From: Ignavibacteria bacterium
Lineage (GTDB): Bacteria; Bacteroidota; Ignavibacteria; Ignavibacteriales; Melioribacteraceae
DNA length: 8,902 nt
Assembly: GCA_027347545.1 (NCBI GenBank)
Contig: DAIEQT010000182.1
Coordinates: 1-8,902 of the forward strand
Direction of reading: 5' to 3'
Numbering within the stretch: the first letter of the stretch is position 1; each line of letters opens with the position of its first letter. Shown here one piece after another: positions 5,203-8,902 of the stretch. The notes below the pieces were generated by a model. It saw only the letters and a program-made list of their open reading frames with translations. It was not told the origin of the DNA and made no database searches. A program made the translations under genes and the position numbers.

Positions 5203-7035
5203 ATGGACCGTAATAGTACTTTCGCATTTTTACTTATTGGTGTAATCCTGGTTGTATGGCTTTATTGGAACTCACCGCCACCAGAACCACAAAAACCAAA
5301 ATCTACAACAACGCTTGAACAAAAAGATACAACCAAAACAGTTGCGCCGGTTGCCGCCGAGGAAAAGAAACAAGAAGATGTTTCACCATTCGGGGTTTCT
5401 ACTCAAGCCGAAAAAATTATTACAATTGAAACAGAACTATCCCGCGTTGAGCTTACTAATAAGGGTGGAAAAATCCACCGCGTATTTTTGAAGAAATTTA
5501 ACACCTGGTATTATAGCAAGTCAAAAGACACAACATTCTACAAAAAATATGTTCAGCTTGTTAACACCAGCAAAAACGGCGGCGATTTTAATATCATCTT
5601 CGTAACTAAAGATGGAAAGCTGGTAAACACTTCTTCGTTAGATTTTAATGCTAACAAGAACAACAGTTATTACAAATTAAGCGGAAAAGATTCTCTATCA
5701 ATAGAGTACGTATTTAGCGGTGAGAATGGGAAAATAATTAAGAAGAACTTTATGTTCTTTGGCGATAAATATGATTCTAAAGTTGATATAGTTCTCGAAA
5801 ACATGGAAGACGTTATCAGCAGCTTCCGTTACGACGTTGTTTGGCAAAACGGTCTAAACTTTGTTGAAGAAAATTCTGTTGACGAAGCAAACTACTCGCA
5901 CGCAAACATTTATGCCGGCGAAGAGAATGTTGTGGTTGACGCCACAAGTGCTGGCGAAAAAGTTACCAAAGATATTAACGGCAAGGTTGATTGGGTTGGT
6001 GTCCGCAACAAATATTTTGCAGCGTTTATTTCCCCAAACAACCCTTCCAGCGATGGCGGAGCTTACGTTGAGGGAAATCATTACAATAATAAATATGGAA
6101 CGCGGGAAGTTTATAGTGCGAGCATTAAAGTCCCGTTCCAAAATCAGAAATATCAAAAAGATTCTTTTACTCTTTACGTTGGACCAATTGACTATTACTT
6201 ATTAAAAACTTACAACAACAATTACGAAAGCATTTTCGAGTTTGGAAATTTTCTTGGGCTAAAATTCATCATCCGCCCGATTTCCGAATATATAATGCTT
6301 CCGCTGCTTCGTTTCTTGGATAGCTTCATTCCAAACTACGGACTTGTAATTATTCTTTTCACAATAATTATTAAGCTTGCGCTTTCTCCGCTTACCAAAA
6401 CCAGCTTAAAATCTATGGCTAAGATGCAGCAGCTTCAGCCAATGATTGCCGAGCTAAAAGAAAAGTACAAGGACAATCAGCAAAAGCAACAACAAGAAAC
6501 AATGAAGCTTTATCAAACCTATGGAATAAATCCGATGGGCGGGTGTTTGCCAATGCTTTTGCAGATGCCAATTCTTGTTGCGTTGTGGAGCTTGTTTAAT
6601 GTTGCAATTGATATACGCCAGCAGCCATTTGTGTGGTGGATTGATAATCTTTCTTCACCGGATATTCTTGTAAGACTTCCATTTAAACTTCCGCTTTTCA
6701 ATTTGGATATTGTTAGCGGTCTCGCTCTGTTAATGGGCATTACAATGTTCATCCAACAAAAGATGAGCGTTAAAGACCCAACCCAAAAAGCGATGATTTA
6801 CATTATGCCGGTTATGTTTACAATTATGTTTATGAGCATGCCTTCCGGACTCAACCTATACTACTTTGTCTTTAACTTACTTGGAATTATCCAACAGTAT
6901 TATGTAACACATAAGCATAATTTGGAACCACTTGTTCCGGTTGCTAATCCAAATAAGAAAAAAGGTTTTATGGCACGCATGATGGATGCTGCCGAAAAAC
7001 AAGCTCACATTCAGAAACAAGCAAAGAAGAAATAA
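5203..7035 (+). CDS. yidC: Membrane protein insertase YidC (Oxa1 family)
   Basis: The 610-aa insertase folds and inserts inner-membrane proteins, alone or with SecYEG. An N-terminal membrane anchor (about 6-22) is followed by a Pro/Lys-rich linker and a large periplasmic beta domain (about 68-335). The Oxa1 core then carries membrane segments near 379-397, 446-466, 503-521 and 531-568. Recognisable core motifs are S-P-L-T-K-T (395-400), the cytoplasmic hairpin with M-Q-Q-L-Q-P (408-413), G-I-N-P-M-G-G-C-L-P (441-450) and P-S-G-L-N-L-Y (547-553). The groove position that is Arg in E. coli and Bacillus (before the P-L-T motif) appears to be Lys391 here. The tail ends in a Lys-rich segment, common in YidC forms that help bind ribosomes. 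AAGGA precedes the ATG. It is the last gene of the cluster, with a GC-rich hairpin right after it. Confidence 0.98.
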   Translation: MDRNSTFAFLLIGVILVVWLYWNSPPPEPQKPKSTTTLEQKDTTKTVAPVAAEEKKQEDVSPFGVSTQAEKIITIETELSRVELTNKGGKIHRVFLKKFNTWYYSKSKDTTFYKKYVQLVNTSKNGGDFNIIFVTKDGKLVNTSSLDFNANKNNSYYKLSGKDSLSIEYVFSGENGKIIKKNFMFFGDKYDSKVDIVLENMEDVISSFRYDVVWQNGLNFVEENSVDEANYSHANIYAGEENVVVDATSAGEKVTKDINGKVDWVGVRNKYFAAFISPNNPSSDGGAYVEGNHYNNKYGTREVYSASIKVPFQNQKYQKDSFTLYVGPIDYYLLKTYNNNYESIFEFGNFLGLKFIIRPISEYIMLPLLRFLDSFIPNYGLVIILFTIIIKLALSPLTKTSLKSMAKMQQLQPMIAELKEKYKDNQQKQQQETMKLYQTYGINPMGGCLPMLLQMPILVALWSLFNVAIDIRQQPFVWWIDNLSSPDILVRLPFKLPLFNLDIVSGLALLMGITMFIQQKMSVKDPTQKAMIYIMPVMFTIMFMSMPSGLNLYYFVFNLLGIIQQYYVTHKHNLEPLVPVANPNKKKGFMARMMDAAEKQAHIQKQAKKK

Positions 7036-7044
7036 ATATATTTA

Positions 7045-7069
7045 GTCCCGCCGCTATAAGTGGCGGGAC
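7045..7069 (+). terminator. Strong GC-rich hairpin after yidC, probable transcription terminator without T-run
   Basis: GTCCCGCCGCT (7045-7055) pairs with AGTGGCGGGAC (7059-7069) through 11 pairs, one a G-T wobble, around a 3-nt ATA loop. The outer eight pairs are perfect. It starts 9 nt after the yidC stop, where the operon should end. The following bases (GGTTATTCC) are not a T-tract. On the minus strand the stem is followed by an AT-rich run (TAAATATATTTATTTC), but no gene in that direction would need it. It could also stabilise the mRNA 3' end or be a copy of a dispersed repeat. Confidence 0.6.
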
Positions 7070-7074
7070 GGTTA

Positions 7075-7091
7075 TTCCAAAACATTTGGAA
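7075..7091. repeat. Perfect 17-bp inverted repeat upstream of the patatin gene
   Basis: TTCCAAA (7075-7081), a 3-nt spacer ACA, and TTTGGAA (7085-7091) form a perfect 7-bp inverted repeat. It ends 15 bp before the ATG at 7107 and starts 5 bp after the larger hairpin. It could be an operator for a dimeric regulator, or an RNA hairpin near the ribosome binding site. No TAnnTTTG-type promoter was seen in the 71-bp gap. Confidence 0.4.
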
Positions 7092-7106
7092 ACTATTTAT
7101 CGCTTT

Positions 7107-8902
7107 ATGACCGCCAAAACCAAAATATTTTTTTTACTCATCTTAATATTTTCACTTTCTAAAGCTCAAAGTCGAACAATTATAAAACTTGATCTCGTAC
7201 AAAAACAGCTTCCGTTCGGTTTAGTCGAACTAGTTTCCACATCTACGCCTAAAGTTGGAATTGCGTTAAGCGGCGGCGGCGCCCGTTCTATTTCTCAAAT
7301 CGGTGTACTTAAGGCATTGGAAGAAAAAAATATTCCAATTGAATATGTTGTTGGTACAAGTATGGGAAGTATAATCGGCGGTCTTTATAGCTCAGGTTAT
7401 AATATACACGAGCTTGATTCGCTGATGCGCAATACAAGCTGGGATGACTTTTTTTCCCCTCAACAATCCAACAGAAACGATTTATTTATTGATCAAAAAA
7501 TTACTGAGGACCGAGCCATACTTTCGTTTCGTTTGGAAGGATTAAAACCAATTATTCCAACTTCCCTTTCTTCCGGTCAGCGCGCGGCAAATTTTCTTAA
7601 TCTAATGGCAATTAACGCGCCGTTAATAAGCGATTCAACTTACGATATGATGCGCTTTAAATTCCGCGCTATTAGTTCAGATTTAGTTTCCGGCAAAGAA
7701 GTTATTATTGATAAAGGACCGCTCGGCGCTGCATTGCGGGCAAGCTCTAGTGTTACACTTTTATTGCCGCCCGTGAAAAAAGACTCTATGATGCTTGTTG
7801 ATGGTGGCTTGGTCGCCAATGTTCCGGCTAAGGAAGTTCGCAAACTTGGCGCCGATATTGTTGTTGCGGTTAATGCCTCCAGCCCGCTGATGGATGCAAT
7901 CGAGTTAGATGTTCCGTGGCGAATCGCCGATCAACTCGTAAGCATTCCAATGAGAATACTTAACGATCAACAACTTGCAGAAGCAGATTTTATAATTGAA
8001 CCTCAATTAAAAGGAAAAAAAAATTCCGACTTTAACGAGTTGGATACCATTGTAAAGATTGGATACCAATCTGTTGCAGAAAATGCGGATAATATTTTGA
8101 AGCGCTATAAAGAAATTTACTTGAGAAATCTTGGTAGCGAGGAAAAAGTTTTCAATAATCTTACGTTAAGCGAACTACCGACAGAAGAAGAAAAGAAAGT
8201 CTATTCTTTAATTTCTAATACTGATTCCGTTTCAGATAAAGAGCTGCAGTTTGCTCTTCATAGACTTTTTAGTGAAGGGTGGTGGAAAAACGCTTCTGTA
8301 GAAATTGAAGAGCGCGGAAATAAATCTGTATTGCATCTTCACATGGAAGAAAATTCAAAAATAAAACAGATTGTGCTGGATGGTTCTTTGGTTATTGGCG
8401 TGGATTCGGTAATGAATGTATTGAAAAATTTAATTGATAAACCATTCAGTCCCATCAAGGCTTTTAACGGCGCTTTAAATGTTCTTCGCTTATACAAACG
8501 CAACGGATATTCCTTTGCCAGAATTGAAAAAGTTAGCTTTGATTCCACAGCAAACTCGCTAAGCATTAAAATAAACGAAGGCGTAATTACTAAAATTACG
8601 GTTGCCGGAAATTATAAGACTAAAGAACAAATCATTACTCGCGAATTCCCACTCAAGGTTGGTGACTATTTTAAATACGATATCGCAGAAAAAGGGTTAA
8701 CAAATTTACGCAGCACCAACTTATTCGATCAGATTGAACTATCGGTAGAAGGGGAGAACGGGCAAAACGAATTAAAGATTTCTCTGCTGGAGAAGGTCTC
8801 GGCGGTTATCAGGCTAGGAATGAGATTGGACAACGAATATCAGGCTCAATTCTTTTTAGATGCCAGAGATGAAAACTTTAACGGAACCGGTACAGAACTT
8901 GG
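7107..8902 (+). CDS. Patatin-like phospholipase with POTRA-like repeats and BamA-type barrel (3' end cut)
   Basis: The 598 residues visible stay open to the right edge. A signal peptide (1-20, likely cut after S-K-A) directs export. The patatin domain (about 48-300) has the oxyanion loop S-G-G-G-A-R (55-60), the nucleophile Ser85 in G-T-S-M-G (83-87) and the catalytic Asp232 in D-G-G (232-234), so it should be an active serine lipid hydrolase. Residues about 350-560 hold POTRA-like alternating strands and helices, with repeat starts near I-K-Q-I-V-L-D-G and I-T-K-I-T-V-A-G-N (495-503). From about 567 a membrane-barrel pattern begins (V-I-R-L-G-M-R-L, ending N-F-N-G-T-G), as in the bacterial surface antigen family. 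The order matches type Vd autotransporters such as PlpD. About 150-300 more residues are expected beyond the edge. It lies 71 bp after yidC behind a hairpin, so it is probably a separate transcript. Confidence 0.93.
   Translation, partial: MTAKTKIFFLLILIFSLSKAQSRTIIKLDLVQKQLPFGLVELVSTSTPKVGIALSGGGARSISQIGVLKALEEKNIPIEYVVGTSMGSIIGGLYSSGYNIHELDSLMRNTSWDDFFSPQQSNRNDLFIDQKITEDRAILSFRLEGLKPIIPTSLSSGQRAANFLNLMAINAPLISDSTYDMMRFKFRAISSDLVSGKEVIIDKGPLGAALRASSSVTLLLPPVKKDSMMLVDGGLVANVPAKEVRKLGADIVVAVNASSPLMDAIELDVPWRIADQLVSIPMRILNDQQLAEADFIIEPQLKGKKNSDFNELDTIVKIGYQSVAENADNILKRYKEIYLRNLGSEEKVFNNLTLSELPTEEEKKVYSLISNTDSVSDKELQFALHRLFSEGWWKNASVEIEERGNKSVLHLHMEENSKIKQIVLDGSLVIGVDSVMNVLKNLIDKPFSPIKAFNGALNVLRLYKRNGYSFARIEKVSFDSTANSLSIKINEGVITKITVAGNYKTKEQIITREFPLKVGDYFKYDIAEKGLTNLRSTNLFDQIELSVEGENGQNELKISLLEKVSAVIRLGMRLDNEYQAQFFLDARDENFNGTGTEL

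Noticed and set aside
5854..6205. Overlapping frames of 100 (minus) and 114 (plus) codons within yidC
   Set aside because: Both fall inside the YidC periplasmic domain coding sequence, lack ribosome binding sites and show no recognisable protein features.
7640..8566. Minus-strand frames of 67 and 75 codons in the patatin gene
   Set aside because: Antisense shadows of a gene with conserved patatin and POTRA-like features.

Overview
The window reads as a chromosomal segment from an AT-rich member of the Bacteroidota/Chlorobiota/Ignavibacteriota group, most likely Ignavibacteria-like. Three things point there: a type IX secretion (T9SS) type A sorting domain with the YPNPFNP signature on the secreted protein at 667-1905, a Bacteroidota-style promoter (TTG, 20-nt spacer, TAnnTTTG) upstream of rpmH, and a patatin/POTRA/outer-membrane-barrel protein. 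This placement is by motif recognition, not by a search. There are nine protein-coding genes, two of them cut by the window edges. I see no tRNA, rRNA, CRISPR array, insertion sequence or phage gene.

Left part (1-666): a SCO-family copper/thiol lipoprotein gene on the minus strand runs off the left edge. An 85-bp divergent intergenic region separates it from the plus-strand genes.

Second block (667-4056): a very tight plus-strand run. A predicted T9SS-exported endonuclease/exonuclease/phosphatase protein comes first, then (1 nt gap) a small class I SAM-dependent methyltransferase with a degenerate SAM-binding loop, then (4-nt TTGA overlap) an iron-sulfur RNA m5U methyltransferase of the RlmD/TrmA family. 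The spacing implies one transcript, although the functions are not obviously linked.

Third region (4057-4430): 374 bp with no convincing gene. It holds a GC-rich patch that can fold into a long imperfect hairpin followed by six T residues, and then the promoter of the next operon.

Fourth block (4431-7035): the conserved cluster rpmH-rnpA-yidD-yidC (ribosomal protein L34, RNase P protein, YidD, YidC insertase). The first three genes are packed with 0-1 nt between them. dnaA, often found beside this cluster in other bacteria, is not present here.

Right end (7036-8902): a GC-rich hairpin and a second, perfect inverted repeat lie between yidC and a patatin-like phospholipase gene. That gene has a signal peptide, an intact Ser-Asp catalytic dyad, POTRA-like repeats and the start of an outer-membrane beta-barrel; it is cut by the right edge. 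It resembles a type Vd (PlpD-like) autotransporter.

Most of the window is housekeeping. I did not find a convincing new defence, mobile or biosynthetic system. The parts most worth a second look are the structured element at 4256-4321, the degenerate methyltransferase coupled to the secreted nuclease and RlmD, and the tandem inverted repeats before the patatin gene.
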